Counted from the first letter of the stretch, positions 15,903 through 25,899 are shown. The stretch: DNA of 57,715 nucleotides from Gemmataceae bacterium (GCA_025055795.1 JANWVV010000027.1:1-57715); one strand, 5' to 3'. Notes: generated by a model not told the origin, from the sequence alone. Program-made: numbers and translations.

Positions 15903-18665
15903 TCATCCAACGGTAGGTGCGGGTTCGGCAATCTCTTCGCGTGCCACCTTGGCCAGAGTCACCACTACGTCCCCTTCCTTGAGATTGATCAAGCGTACCC
16001 CCTGCGTATTGCGGCCGGCAATGCGGATGTCACTGACGCGGCAACGCACGACCATCCCTTCCTTGCTAATCAGCATGATTTCGTCACCATCGCGAACACT
16101 GGCAATCCCGACGACCGGGCCGTTTTTGGCTGTGATACGAACATCCTTGATGCCTTTGCCCCCCCGGCGTTGCAAGCGGTAACGCATGCTGCCGGAATCA
16201 CTGTCTTCATTAGCCTCGCCCCTATCTCCTGACTCATTCGGCTCGTCAGCTTCCGCCTCCTCGACTGACTCGGCCACAGGACCGTTGTCACTTCCGTGGT
16301 CTGGGCCCTCTGGTTCCATCACATCGGTGACAGGGAGGGCCTCGGGACTGTTGGGACCGAAGGGGGTCCGTTTGCCGTAACCCCTCTCAGTGACGGTAAG
16401 CAACTGGCCTTCGGGGTCAGCCACCACCATACCGACGACGTAATCATGTGGTGCCAGACGGATGCCACGCACCCCACGGGCCGCCCGCCCCATCGGACGG
16501 ACATCGGCCTCACTGAAGCGGATGGCCATGCCCCGGTGCGTGGACAAAACCACTTCATCACCCGTACGCGTCAGACAAACATCAATCAATTCGTCACCTG
16601 CATCCAGAGTTATACCGATGATGCCTCCGCTGCGAGGTCGGCTGTACTCCATCAGATCAGTCTTTTTGACCGTTCCACGGCGGGTGGCCATCATCAGGTA
16701 GTAACCGTCAACAAACTCGCGTACTGGCACAATACTGGTGATTTTTTCATCGGGGGGCAATGCCAAAACGTTGGCCATCGCCCGGCCGGGGGAGGTCCGC
16801 GACGCCGCTGGTATACGGTACACCTTCAACCAGTAGCAGCGGCCGGAGGTGGTGAAGCACAACAAGGACGCCTTGGTCGACGCGACGAAGAAATGTTCGA
16901 CAAAGTCATTGTCACGCAGGCCGCCTTGGACCCCCTTACCGCCGCGCCCCTGAACACGATATTCGTGCAGCGGCATGCGCTTGATGAACCCCTCGTGGGT
17001 AATGCTAACTACGTTCTGTTCATCCTCGATCAGGTCCTCATCGTCCAGCTCGGCTTCGGCGTCGGTGATCTCTGTGCGGCGGTCATCACCATATCGAGCC
17101 GCCAGTTGCTGCAACTCGTCGCGGATAACCGCACGGATGTTGGCCTCATCTGACAGTAACGTCTCGTAATTACGGATCTGTTCCCGCAGTTGCAGATATT
17201 CCTTGAGGATTTCCTCGCTTTCCAGAGCGGCCAGTTGTCCCAATTGCAGACGGACGACCGCCTCCGCTTGTTGTTCGGTCATCTGGTATTGCGGCAACTT
17301 TCCCAGCTCCCGCTGCAAAGCGGCAAACGCTTCCGCCCCAATCGCCCGTTCCATCAAGGCTGCGGGCACGGCCAACTCCATCAACCGCTTTTTAGCCTCC
17401 TGGCGATTCGGAGAGGTGCGACAAATGCGAATCACCTCCTCAATGTCGGCAATAGCAATCAACTGCCCCTCCAGGACGTGCCCGCGGCTTTTGGCTTCCC
17501 GCAACAGATATTCAGTCCGCCGGCGAATAACCTGGATGCGATGCTCCAGGAACCGCTGCATCATCTCTTTCAGCCCCAGCACACGCGGTTGACCATCAAC
17601 CAAGGCCAACAGAATGATGCTCACAGTCTTCTGGAGCTTGCTCAGACGATAGAGCTGATTAAGCACCAGGTGCGCATCGGCCTTGGGATGCAGTTCCAGC
17701 ACCAGGCGGACCGGTTCGCCCCCGCGTTTGCTGGATTCGTCGCGGATTCCTTTGATACCGCTGATCCGCTCTTCTTTGACCAGTTCGCCGATTTCTTCGG
17801 CCAGGGCGTTGCGTGTCACCTGGAAGGGCACCTCGCGGATGACAATGGCCGGAGTTTTATTCCGCCCCTCCTCGATGATGTCGACACGCGCCCGCAGGGT
17901 TATGTTGCCATGTCCAGTGGCATATCCGCGGAGGATGCCCTGCCGCCCCATGATGATCCCGCCGGTAGGAAAATCAGGGCCAGGCACCAGCTCCAGCAAC
18001 TCCTGCAACGACAAGGCGGGATTATCCAGCAATCGAATCAGTCCGTTGCAGATTTCCCGCAGATTGTGGGGCGGAATGTGCGTGGCCATGCCCACGGCGA
18101 TGCCATCGGCACCATTGACCAGCAAATTGGGAAAACGGGCGGGCAGTACTAATGGTTCCTGGTATTTGCCGTCGTAGTTATCGATGAAGTCGACCGTATC
18201 TTTGTCCAGATCGTCGAGCATTTCCGCCGCCACAGGGCTGAGCCGGGCCTCGGTGTAGCGATGGGCGGCTGGTGGCAGACCGGCAATCGATCCGAAGTTT
18301 CCCTGTCCTTCGATCAGGGGATACCGCATGACCCATTCCTGGGTCATGCGCACCAAGGCGTCGTAAATCGAGGCATCCCCGTGGGGATGGTACCGCTTCA
18401 TCGTTTCGCCGATGATACCGGCACACTTACTGGTGGACGCCGTCGGACCCAGCCCCAGGTCCCGCATGGCTACCAGGATACGCCGCTGCACCGGCTTCAG
18501 ACCATCACGCACGTCCGGTAGCGCCCGGCTGACAATCACCGATTGAGCGTAAGTCAGATAACTACTCTGTAGCTCATCGATGATGTCCAATTCCGGAATC
18601 GGTGGCTCCCCCCCCACCAGATCGGGAGCTTCCGGCACTACTGGAGGATTCGCAGCATCTGCCAA
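15903..18665 (-). CDS. gyrA: DNA gyrase subunit A, with acidic insertion in the C-terminal propeller
   Basis: Forms the A2B2 gyrase that introduces negative supercoils. The breakage-reunion domain has the [18 protein letters not shown] opening, the HPHGDASIYD helix (93-102) and the catalytic AAHRYTEARL with Tyr137. The C-terminal beta-propeller begins with a GyrA box QGRGGKG (about 571-577) in the position typical of true gyrase. In a later blade, between YGKRTPFGPN and a second box-like QRRGGKG (about 828-834), there is an insertion of about 50 residues rich in Glu, Asp, Gly and Ser. Total length is 920 aa against 875 in E. coli. The start is TTG at 18665, supported by GAGGAG 7 nt upstream. 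At the position of E. coli Ser83 there is Ala98, while the Asp87 equivalent (Asp102) is kept. No gyrB is adjacent. Confidence 0.96.
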   Translation of the reverse strand: MADAANPPVVPEAPDLVGGEPPIPELDIIDELQSSYLTYAQSVIVSRALPDVRDGLKPVQRRILVAMRDLGLGPTASTSKCAGIIGETMKRYHPHGDASIYDALVRMTQEWVMRYPLIEGQGNFGSIAGLPPAAHRYTEARLSPVAAEMLDDLDKDTVDFIDNYDGKYQEPLVLPARFPNLLVNGADGIAVGMATHIPPHNLREICNGLIRLLDNPALSLQELLELVPGPDFPTGGIIMGRQGILRGYATGHGNITLRARVDIIEEGRNKTPAIVIREVPFQVTRNALAEEIGELVKEERISGIKGIRDESSKRGGEPVRLVLELHPKADAHLVLNQLYRLSKLQKTVSIILLALVDGQPRVLGLKEMMQRFLEHRIQVIRRRTEYLLREAKSRGHVLEGQLIAIADIEEVIRICRTSPNRQEAKKRLMELAVPAALMERAIGAEAFAALQRELGKLPQYQMTEQQAEAVVRLQLGQLAALESEEILKEYLQLREQIRNYETLLSDEANIRAVIRDELQQLAARYGDDRRTEITDAEAELDDEDLIEDEQNVVSITHEGFIKRMPLHEYRVQGRGGKGVQGGLRDNDFVEHFFVASTKASLLCFTTSGRCYWLKVYRIPAASRTSPGRAMANVLALPPDEKITSIVPVREFVDGYYLMMATRRGTVKKTDLMEYSRPRSGGIIGITLDAGDELIDVCLTRTGDEVVLSTHRGMAIRFSEADVRPMGRAARGVRGIRLAPHDYVVGMVVADPEGQLLTVTERGYGKRTPFGPNSPEALPVTDVMEPEGPDHGSDNGPVAESVEEAEADEPNESGDRGEANEDSDSGSMRYRLQRRGGKGIKDVRITAKNGPVVGIASVRDGDEIMLISKEGMVVRCRVSDIRIAGRNTQGVRLINLKEGDVVVTLAKVAREEIAEPAPTVG

Positions 18666-19175
18666 ACGTTCACTCCTCAGACGGCATTTGTCTCCTTCCG
18701 CTCCTGACCCGCCCCTTGCAATCTCAGCGCAAGTAGAGCCAGGAAAAAAATGCTCAGAGAATCAATATTGTAGGTATGGAAGCACCTACTTACCAGTTGG
18801 TCCGCTCACTGCACCGCCCACTTCCGAACCGACCCGACTACTTTTGGCTACGAGGAAATGTACGGCTATGCTATGATACTTTGGGCCACCCAAACGATTG
18901 TACGAAGGACCGCAACCATGATTGCTTTCGGTTTCAGATGGATAACGGCTACACTGAGCCAAAATCCCTTAACCTGGTAGCCCTTTTACTAGTTGAACCA
19001 CACAAAAGACGCGCGACACGCCATGACCAAACAACCCTATGAACTGCTGCGAGAGATACGCCATCACGGCTAGGGAGCTATCAGGAGTTGGTTTAAGGAC
19101 AAGTGGTGATCAGGGAGCTTTGTCGCCAACAACCATCTACTAGACCGGACGACGGACAACTTGGACTGTAAATAA
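18666..19175. other. Divergent intergenic region between gyrA and the secretin-N-like gene
   Basis: About 510 bp between divergently transcribed genes, so it should hold two promoters. An extended -10 like TGCTATGAT (18869-18877) on the plus strand and a TACAAT (complement of 18767-18772) on the minus strand are the best -10 candidates, but neither has a good -35 at 16-18 nt. No RNA gene or coding frame with a ribosome site was seen. Confidence 0.5.
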
Positions 19176-19862
19176 ATGAATCAGGTAAAGGTGGCTATGA
19201 TGGTTTTTGCATTTGTGGCCAGCACATGGGGGTTGCTCGTGCCCTTGACCGAACTTGGGAAGATGCTTCCCTTGCTTGGGTCAATGGCACTGCTACCGTC
19301 CCCCTGTGTTCAAGCATCCGATCAAGCCAATCGTAAGGATACAGCCGCAGCGGAACGCACCCGACGGACGTTAGCCACTGTCAAAGTGAGTGGCCGTTTC
19401 ACGGAAGCCCGCCTGGGTGACATTCTCAAGGAATTTGCCCAACAAGTAGAAGAACGAATAGGGGAGCCGGTATTATGGACTTACGGTCCGGGCTTTCCGG
19501 CCGGCTTACGCCTGAGCCTGGAAATCAAAGAACAACCGCTAGAACAAGCATTGGATGTGGTTTTGAACGCTGCAAGTAAACTTAGCCGGCAAGAACTTGG
19601 TTACATTGTGCTATCGCTGCCTGATGACAAGTACGATGGTTGGATCCGACTGACCACGTCAGGGGAACGTGGCCGGGAACATCCCCCCGCGACACCAGAG
19701 GAACAGCACCAAGCGCAAGAGCGGTTGGAACTGGCACGCAAGTTGCTTGCGGAGGGTAAGACCACCGCCGCCCGTCTCCATTTGCAAGTAATTCTGAAGA
19801 AATATCCTTCAACAGCCGCGGCCCGGGAAGCCCGTATCTTGTTGGAGAAATTGGGGTCATGA
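19176..19862 (+). CDS. Exported protein with secretin/STN-like domain and helical tail
   Basis: 228 aa. The N-terminus has a hydrophobic stretch followed by a probable cleavage region near residues 40-48 (SPCVQASDQA), so export is likely. Residues about 65-140 (LATVKVSGRFTEARLGDILKEFAQQV ... LEQALDVVLNAASKL) resemble the STN/secretin short domain seen in planctomycete exported proteins, with its small-amplitude beta-alpha pattern. The C-terminal 60 residues (ERLELARKLLAEGKTTAARLHLQVILKKYPS) look like one TPR-like helical pair. No specific function is known. Its stop overlaps the aat start as ATGA, so the two genes are likely translated together. Confidence 0.6.
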   Translation: MNQVKVAMMVFAFVASTWGLLVPLTELGKMLPLLGSMALLPSPCVQASDQANRKDTAAAERTRRTLATVKVSGRFTEARLGDILKEFAQQVEERIGEPVLWTYGPGFPAGLRLSLEIKEQPLEQALDVVLNAASKLSRQELGYIVLSLPDDKYDGWIRLTTSGERGREHPPATPEEQHQAQERLELARKLLAEGKTTAARLHLQVILKKYPSTAAAREARILLEKLGS

Positions 19863-20539
19863 ATTACCCGTTGTCTCAACGTGACGTCCCGTGGGTCCCC
19901 CCCGAACTTGCCGATGCCGATGGTTTTGTCGGAGTGGGCGGTGACCTGTCGCCCCGGACCCTGCTGCGGGCCTATGCCGAAGGCGTTTTTCCGTGGTTTG
20001 GCGAAGACGATCCTATCCTGTGGTGGTCGCCCGACCCCCGCGCCATTATCGAACTGAAGGGACCGGAGCCCTATGGCGGACTCCATGTTTCACGCCGCCT
20101 TGCCCGCACTCTCCGTTCCGGCAAGTTCCGTATCACCTACAATCACTGCTTCGCTCAAGTCATCCGCTGCTGCGGGGAGAACCGCCCTGAAGGGACCTGG
20201 ATCACCCCAGCCATGATCGAGGCGTACCTGGAGTTGCACCGGCTGGGCTTTGCCCATAGCGTCGAAAGTTGGGTGGGTGATACCCTGGCCGGGGGCGTCT
20301 ACGGCGTCGCACTGGGTGGGTTTTTCGCGGCCGAATCCATGTTTTACCGCGTCAGTGATGGCTCGAAAGTAGCTCTAGCAGCTTTGGTACAACACCTGCG
20401 GCAACGCGGCTTTGTGCTATTGGACGTGCAGATGACCACTCCCCACACCGAACGGATGGGAGCGATTAACATCCCTCGCTCGGAATTTCTCCAGCGGCTC
20501 CGACTAGCCGTCCGACTCAATGATGTTCAGTTTGTATAA
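19859..20539 (+). CDS. aat: Leucyl/phenylalanyl-tRNA--protein transferase
   Basis: Adds Leu or Phe from aminoacyl-tRNA to proteins with N-terminal Arg or Lys, marking them for ClpS/ClpAP in the bacterial N-end rule. The family signatures are plain: FPWFGEDDPILWWSPDPRAII near residue 40, FAHSVESWVGDTLAGGVYGVALGGFFAAESMFYR in the GNAT-like catalytic part, and LLDVQMTTPHTERMGAINIPRSEFL close to the end. Length (226 aa) is normal. Its ATG overlaps the previous stop codon (ATGA), an unusual neighbour since aat more often lies near clpA or infA. No clpS is in the window. Confidence 0.95.
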   Translation: MNYPLSQRDVPWVPPELADADGFVGVGGDLSPRTLLRAYAEGVFPWFGEDDPILWWSPDPRAIIELKGPEPYGGLHVSRRLARTLRSGKFRITYNHCFAQVIRCCGENRPEGTWITPAMIEAYLELHRLGFAHSVESWVGDTLAGGVYGVALGGFFAAESMFYRVSDGSKVALAALVQHLRQRGFVLLDVQMTTPHTERMGAINIPRSEFLQRLRLAVRLNDVQFV

Positions 20540-20991
20540 CACGCTCGCCTCAACCTCGGTTGATCTACTTTTGCGATGTGAATTGACAAAAAAACCATCG
20601 AAATTTGAACAATTAGCAAAAGCACTGTCCGCCACGGTTTGGTCGCACACTATGTCCTAGTCTAGCTGTGATTGTGTGTTACCGAATCGATCTTGGTTCA
20701 ACCCATTTTTTAGTTCTGCCCTCAGCGACACTGCCATAGTTATCCTGAGCTCTAGTTGGTATCAAACTGGTCTCGCATCCACCTCGACAGCTGTGTCTGA
20801 TGTTTGCCCTTTTACAGCCATGAGCCGCATGGCCCCTAAAGCACAAGCAATACACCAGCTTGGGCCATGGCCATTATCATGTCCCTTCGCTTGGGACTAT
20901 TGATGCCCCCTTGGCTTTCCAGTCATACAACGGGAAGTAAATATCCTGTCCCCCTGATACAGGCTGTCTGACGGCCGAAGGGGAAAACGGT
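20540..20991. other. Intergenic stretch, no gene supported
   Basis: About 450 bp upstream of hpt. A TTGACA at 20583-20588 has no acceptable -10 at the right distance. Short frames lack ribosome sites. I see no tRNA, repeat or terminator hairpin. Confidence 0.55.
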
Positions 20992-21567
20992 ATGGAAGTA
21001 CTGATTCCCGCCGAAGCTATTGCCGCCCGCCTCGATGAACTGGCAGCAGAAATTACCAACTGCTACCGCGAGACCCCTGTGACTGTCGTCGGGATTCTCA
21101 ACGGCTCGCTCATGTTTGTTGCTGACCTGATCCGGCGAATCCGCCTGCCGTTGCGTGTGGGATTCATTACAGCGTCCAGTTATCGGGGCAACTCCACCCA
21201 GCCCGGAAAGCTGATCATCCGTGATGAGGCCCTGCCGGACGTGTATGACCGGCATGTCCTTCTGCTGGACGACATCCTTGATACCGGCAAAACGTTGACG
21301 CGTGTCGTAGCTCATCTGCTTGATCGCGGTGCCCGATCGGTCAAAGTGGGCGTCTTGTTACGCAAAATTGGTCGGCAGGAAGTGCCCTTCGAACCCGATT
21401 TTGTGGCTTTCACTATTCCCAATCGCTTTGTCGTCGGGTATGGTCTGGATCACGACAACGATTACCGTCATTTGCCCTACATTGCCGCTTTGGAAGTGGA
21501 GAAACCAAGGGATGGTCTCCCTCTGGACAGGAGTAACTCGCCCTCCTGCACACGGCAGAGTGCCTGA
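20992..21567 (+). CDS. hpt: Hypoxanthine phosphoribosyltransferase
   Basis: Salvages hypoxanthine (and often guanine) to IMP/GMP with PRPP. The PRPP-binding motif VLLLDDILDTGKTL lies near residue 90 with its two acidic residues and DTGKT loop; GILNGSLMFVADL (about 35-47) is the N-terminal PRTase loop, SSYRGN provides the Ser-Tyr dipeptide of the flexible hood, and KIGRQEVPFEPDFVAFTIPNRFVVGYGLDH is the purine-recognition region. The C-terminal 20 residues extend beyond the usual end. Length is 191 aa. ATG at 20992 has AAGGGG 8 nt upstream. It is a lone gene in its surroundings. Confidence 0.93.
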   Translation: MEVLIPAEAIAARLDELAAEITNCYRETPVTVVGILNGSLMFVADLIRRIRLPLRVGFITASSYRGNSTQPGKLIIRDEALPDVYDRHVLLLDDILDTGKTLTRVVAHLLDRGARSVKVGVLLRKIGRQEVPFEPDFVAFTIPNRFVVGYGLDHDNDYRHLPYIAALEVEKPRDGLPLDRSNSPSCTRQSA

Positions 21568-21853
21568 CGGAGTAGTGGTTTAACCTAATCATCGGCTTAA
21601 GCTAGGCGGCAAAGGAGGTTACTGCGGGAGCCGTCCAGCCCGCCTGGGAGCCGGCTACTCCCTGCTTGAAGACCTGGTATGACAACGAAAGCGCAAAAGA
21701 TTTTGGAGGGGGCAACCAGTTATTACTTACGCAAAGGACTGTCCGAGTCACGGTAGCGGCACTTGGTGAGTTACACGAGAGGGTCCAGGACGCCCCTGTC
21801 GACTGCATTTCGTAGCACTTGTTATGCCAGCGGAGCTGGCAGGAGTGGAGGAT

Positions 21854-23029
21854 ATGACCAGCGCACCTTCGCAAGGATGTGGGCCAGTGGCGGTGCTGGT
21901 ACCTGCATGGACCGTTGTCGAGTGGCTTTGGGGCTCCGGCCCGATGCTCCGCGCCCTTCAACAAGCGGGCTGGTCGGTAATCGTGATGAATACAGGTCAG
22001 GCCGAGCCTGCTGCGGTCCAGGGTGCGAGCCTGGCGGCAATCCCCCTATGCCACTGTCCTTTGCGAAGCATGTGGGACTGGTCCACTTTGCTCCAGCTCC
22101 TGCGTAGGTTGCGGGAGCATTCGGTAGCGATGATTGTGAGTGTGGGGCCGAAGTTGACCGCCGGTGGACTAGTGCTTCGGGTCATGGAAAAACAGAGGCA
22201 CCGGCCATTCCTCGTGGCGATGGAAGCCTGTCCTACGGGGACCGGCTTGTCCGATTGGTTACTATGCCGTGCATTACGCTCGGTAGACCGTATCCTGCTG
22301 CCCACACGGGAAAGTGGCCAGGCCTATCGACGTCTAGGAGTGCCGGCTGATCGCTTAAGCTGGCTGGCACCCCCCGTGGAAACTTTCCAGCCGCCCCCGG
22401 TGCCGATTGCACCTTTACCCCCGCTCCCAGCGACGGCCTGTGTCTTAACGCACGTATCCACCAGTGAAGACGATAAGGGAGCACGCGCTGCCATCATCAC
22501 TCACGAGATCCTCCGCTACCACCGTCCGCATCTGCACTTGCTCGTGGCGGCGTATTCACCTGCTCAGGCCCATCGACTGCGTGATTTCGCCCAGCGATTG
22601 GCTTTCGACGATCCGCGCATTCACATCGTATCAGCGGAGCAGGTAAACCCTGCCTGGTTTATCGACCGGGTGGTTCTAGTAACGGCCATGGCTCACTCCG
22701 TCAGCGTCGCGCTTGCTGCCATGTATCAAGGCGGAGTCATCGCAGGGTGGGACACACCCGAGCTACGCGGGCTTGTTTCGGACGGTGTCCACGGCTGGCT
22801 AGTCCCAGCCGGAAACACGACCGAACTGGCCGAACGAGTACGCCGACTGATCGATCATCCGCAGCAACGGTTACTTTTGGCGGAAGCTGCGCGCCAGCAA
22901 GCTCGACAATGGTCCCGGACACGTTTTCAACAACAGTTTGCCCGTTTGTTTCAGGACCTGCAAAGTTCCCGACAACCGCAGGACTACCCAAGTATCCGTT
23001 CCCTTGCGACAATGTCCCCACCAAGATGA
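21854..23029 (+). CDS. Glycosyltransferase, GT4-like fold
   Basis: 391 aa with two Rossmann-like halves. The N-terminal half begins VAVLVPAWTVVEWLWGSGPML; the C-terminal half has LTHVSTSEDDKGARAAI and the family end pattern LRGLVSDGVHGWLVPAGNTTELAERVRRLIDHP, typical of GT4 glycosyltransferases using nucleotide sugars. At the usual donor-binding E-x7-E segment this protein reads SVSVALAAMYQGG: the first Glu and the Glu of EAM are not seen, so activity or donor may differ. Start: ATG 21854 is preferred because AGGAG lies 8 nt upstream; an in-frame ATG at 21824 lacks a ribosome site. It is 39 bp before glgC on the same strand, suggesting polysaccharide-related work, but the substrate is not known. 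Confidence 0.78.
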   Translation: MTSAPSQGCGPVAVLVPAWTVVEWLWGSGPMLRALQQAGWSVIVMNTGQAEPAAVQGASLAAIPLCHCPLRSMWDWSTLLQLLRRLREHSVAMIVSVGPKLTAGGLVLRVMEKQRHRPFLVAMEACPTGTGLSDWLLCRALRSVDRILLPTRESGQAYRRLGVPADRLSWLAPPVETFQPPPVPIAPLPPLPATACVLTHVSTSEDDKGARAAIITHEILRYHRPHLHLLVAAYSPAQAHRLRDFAQRLAFDDPRIHIVSAEQVNPAWFIDRVVLVTAMAHSVSVALAAMYQGGVIAGWDTPELRGLVSDGVHGWLVPAGNTTELAERVRRLIDHPQQRLLLAEAARQQARQWSRTRFQQQFARLFQDLQSSRQPQDYPSIRSLATMSPPR

Positions 23030-23068
23030 GAGGCATCTCTTGATCACAAAGGAACGCTTGAGGCAGAC

Positions 23069-24334
23069 ATGGGTGGGGTGCTGACGGTCATTCTGGCAGG
23101 GGGAAAAGGAACCCGTCTGGAACCATTAACGCGGGACCGTGCCAAGCCGGCTGTCCCTTTTGGCGGACTGTATCGGATCATCGATTTTACCTTGTCTAAT
23201 TGTATCAACAGCGGTTTACGGCAGATCCTGGTGGTCACTCAATTCAAATCACGCAGTCTGGACCGGCATATCCGTGCAGGGTGGGGCTTTCTTAACCGTG
23301 AATTAGGGGAATTCATCGAGGTTTTGCCACCGCAACAACGGATCGATGAGACCTGGTACAAAGGAACGGCCGATGCCGTTTATCAGAACATCTACTCGAT
23401 AGAACGGGAGGAGGCGGATTACACGCTGATCCTGGCCGGGGATCACATTTACAAGATGAACTACCGGCACATGATCGAAGCTCACATCCAGCGTCACGCC
23501 GACGTGACCATCGGGTGTATCCCGGTACCGCTGAGCGAGGTGCGTCATTTTGGCATCATGGAAGTTGGAGACAATGACCGGGTGGTATCGTTTGTGGAAA
23601 AGCCAGCGCAAGCACCGCCCATGCCGGGAGATCCGCACCATGCTTTGGCTTCCATGGGCATTTATGTGTTCAACACCCGGTTGATGTTCGAGTTACTCTG
23701 CGAAGACGCTGCCTGCCCTACCAGCCAGCACGATTTCGGTCGCGACGTCATCCCTGCGATGATCGAAGCCGGGCAGCGTGTCTTCGCCTACCGCTTCCGC
23801 GACGAAAACCGCAAGGCTGTCCCCTACTGGCGTGACGTCGGCACCCTGGATGCCTACTATCAGGCGAATATGGACCTGATCGCGGTCGATCCCGTCTTGA
23901 ATCTGTACGACATGTCGTGGCCCATTCGCACCTATCAGCCGCAATTACCGCCGCCCAAGTTCGTTTTCAGCGGAGAAGGCCCTCCGGGTCAGGCACGACG
24001 CGGCGAAGCCCTCGACAGTATTGTCTGCGCCGGCTGCATCATTTCCGGTGGCCACGTCCGCCACAGTATTCTTTCTCCCCGCGTTCGCGTCAATAGCTAT
24101 GCCATGGTGGAAGACTCGATCCTGCTGGATGGCGTTGACGTGGGGCGCTACTGCCGCATACGCCGTGCCATCATCGACAAGGAAGTCAAACTGCCTCCTT
24201 ATACGGTCATCGGTTACGATCTGGAATTCGACCGCCGGCGGGGTTTCACCATCACGGAAGGGGGGATCGTCGTCGTGCCCAAGGCTGAACCGGCAGAGAC
24301 ATTCCAGGCTCCCAACGTGTTGCCGCCCCAATAA
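23069..24334 (+). CDS. glgC: Glucose-1-phosphate adenylyltransferase
   Basis: Makes ADP-glucose from ATP and glucose-1-phosphate, the regulated first step of glycogen synthesis. The nucleotide-binding start is [21 protein letters not shown], followed by [20 protein letters not shown] (metal-binding Asp) and [16 protein letters not shown]. The C-terminal left-handed beta-helix is present: [21 protein letters not shown], then [15 protein letters not shown]. Length is 421 aa, as expected. ATG at 23069 has GAGG 5 nt before it. The preceding glycosyltransferase may be co-transcribed; no glgA or glgB is visible in the window. Confidence 0.96.
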   Translation: MGGVLTVILAGGKGTRLEPLTRDRAKPAVPFGGLYRIIDFTLSNCINSGLRQILVVTQFKSRSLDRHIRAGWGFLNRELGEFIEVLPPQQRIDETWYKGTADAVYQNIYSIEREEADYTLILAGDHIYKMNYRHMIEAHIQRHADVTIGCIPVPLSEVRHFGIMEVGDNDRVVSFVEKPAQAPPMPGDPHHALASMGIYVFNTRLMFELLCEDAACPTSQHDFGRDVIPAMIEAGQRVFAYRFRDENRKAVPYWRDVGTLDAYYQANMDLIAVDPVLNLYDMSWPIRTYQPQLPPPKFVFSGEGPPGQARRGEALDSIVCAGCIISGGHVRHSILSPRVRVNSYAMVEDSILLDGVDVGRYCRIRRAIIDKEVKLPPYTVIGYDLEFDRRRGFTITEGGIVVVPKAEPAETFQAPNVLPPQ

Positions 24335-24513
24335 CCCACCCTCCCTGGCTGCCCCAGCGTACTGACTTTTGTGACCATTTTTTCTGGGGAATAAACACAT
24401 ACAGTACGAGCAGGGATGAAACGGTCTGTGGCATAGCCAATTGCCGCTGTTAGTTTGCACCATCCTCTGAAGTCCTCCAGTTCACCTTGTAGGACTATCA
24501 GGAGAGCAGCAGC

Positions 24514-25899
24514 ATGCCGCCTGTCGTTTTGGTCAATGCAGTGGGTCTGACTCGTCGTTTGCTGGTCCATGCCCCCCGGCTGCAAGCTTTGGCCCAGCAG
24601 GGATGGTTAGCCGACATGCCGGAGGTCATCCCCGCTGTCACTTGCACCGCACAAGCTACGCTCCTGACCGGCACCTTGCCCGAGGTACACGGCGTGGTCG
24701 CCAACGGCTGGCTCTACCGCGAGACTCAGGAAGTCCGCTTCTGGCAACAGTGTAATCGGCTGATCCAAGCTGAGCCGCTCTACGTCACTTTCCGCCGGTT
24801 CGCTCGTCAGCAGGGGCGAACTGCCACTGTGGCCAAACTTTTCTGGTGGTTCAATCAAGGGGCAGCCGTCGACATTTCGGTGACCCCAAAGCCCCACTAC
24901 GGCATCGACGGCGACAAGGTCTTTGGCATCACGGGCACCCCTAAGGGACTACCCGAGGAACTGGAACAACTGCTAGGGCCTTTCCCCTTTGCCCAGTTCT
25001 GGGGACCGTTGGCCGGACTGGCCAGCACAGCTTGGATTGCCCAGGCTGCAGCAATAGTACTGGAGCGATATCGTCCCATACTGACTCTGGTCTATCTGCC
25101 GCATCTGGATTACGACCCGCAGCGGTTCGGCCCCTCCGGTTGCGATATAGTCCGTTGTGTCCGCGAGCTGGATGATGCCTGCGCTCCGCTTCTGGACGCC
25201 GCTAGCCGTGTAGGAGCCCAGGTTTGGGTAGTCAGCGAATATGGCCACGTGGACGTCCGCCAACCGGTTTATCCGAATCGTCTGTTGCGCCAGGCGGGCC
25301 TGCTGGAGGTCCGCCATGGGCCTTTTGGCGAACAACTGGATTTATATGCTTCCCGGGCCTTTGCCGTGGTGGATCATCAGATAGCTCACATATACGTCCG
25401 GGATCCCGAAGACGTTCCCCGCGTGTGCGAGCTTTTCGCTAGCTGCCCTGACGTAGCTGAGATCCTCAACGGAGAGGAACGCGCGCGCTATCACCTGCAG
25501 CATAGCCGCAGTGGCGAAGTGATCCTACTGGCCCAGCCCCATGCCTGGTTTGCCTATCCCTTCTGGCTGGACGAGGCTAACGCTCCGGATTATGCCCGCT
25601 GCGTTGCAATTCACCACAAACCGGGTTTTGACCCGTGCGAGTTGTTCTTCGACCCGAAGCTTCGCTGGCCCAAGCTGGTGATGGCCCGCAAATTGCTGGC
25701 CAAAAAGCTTGGCTGGCGTGTCCGCTTCGACGTGATCCCTCTGAACGCGGAGGTGGTGCACGGCAGCCACGGGTTACCCGCCGCCGACCCAATCGATCGA
25801 CCGATTCTGATCGGGCATGGCCCCTGTCCCGGTTCTTCCGTGGCGATGACGGCCGTCCGGTCTCTGATTTTACAAGCTCTGGACTGCACGTTGAGCTGA
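24514..25899 (+). CDS. Alkaline-phosphatase-fold phosphodiesterase/nucleotide pyrophosphatase family protein
   Basis: 461 aa. The order PPVVLVNAVGLTRRLL, then PEVIPAVTCTAQATLLTGTLPEVHGVVANGW, matches type I phosphodiesterase/NPP proteins, where a Thr in the TxTATLLTG-like segment is the nucleophile and two metals bind Asp/His side chains. The metal motifs diverge: YLPHLDYDPQRFGP replaces the usual DxxGHxxGP, and SEYGHVDV replaces SDHG. The IHHKPGFDPCELFF segment supplies late His residues. The protein has no signal peptide. Whether it cleaves nucleotides, lipids or another phosphodiester is unknown. ATG 24514 has AGGAG 9 nt upstream. Its stop lies one base from the stop of the convergent neighbour. 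Confidence 0.78.
   Translation: MPPVVLVNAVGLTRRLLVHAPRLQALAQQGWLADMPEVIPAVTCTAQATLLTGTLPEVHGVVANGWLYRETQEVRFWQQCNRLIQAEPLYVTFRRFARQQGRTATVAKLFWWFNQGAAVDISVTPKPHYGIDGDKVFGITGTPKGLPEELEQLLGPFPFAQFWGPLAGLASTAWIAQAAAIVLERYRPILTLVYLPHLDYDPQRFGPSGCDIVRCVRELDDACAPLLDAASRVGAQVWVVSEYGHVDVRQPVYPNRLLRQAGLLEVRHGPFGEQLDLYASRAFAVVDHQIAHIYVRDPEDVPRVCELFASCPDVAEILNGEERARYHLQHSRSGEVILLAQPHAWFAYPFWLDEANAPDYARCVAIHHKPGFDPCELFFDPKLRWPKLVMARKLLAKKLGWRVRFDVIPLNAEVVHGSHGLPAADPIDRPILIGHGPCPGSSVAMTAVRSLILQALDCTLS

Noticed and set aside
16296..18152. Two long plus-strand frames opposite gyrA
   Set aside because: Antisense shadows of a well-conserved gene in GC-rich DNA.
24350..24396. CCCCAG ... CTGGGG hairpin after glgC
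   Set aside because: The loop is about 30 nt and the T run lies inside the loop rather than after the stem.
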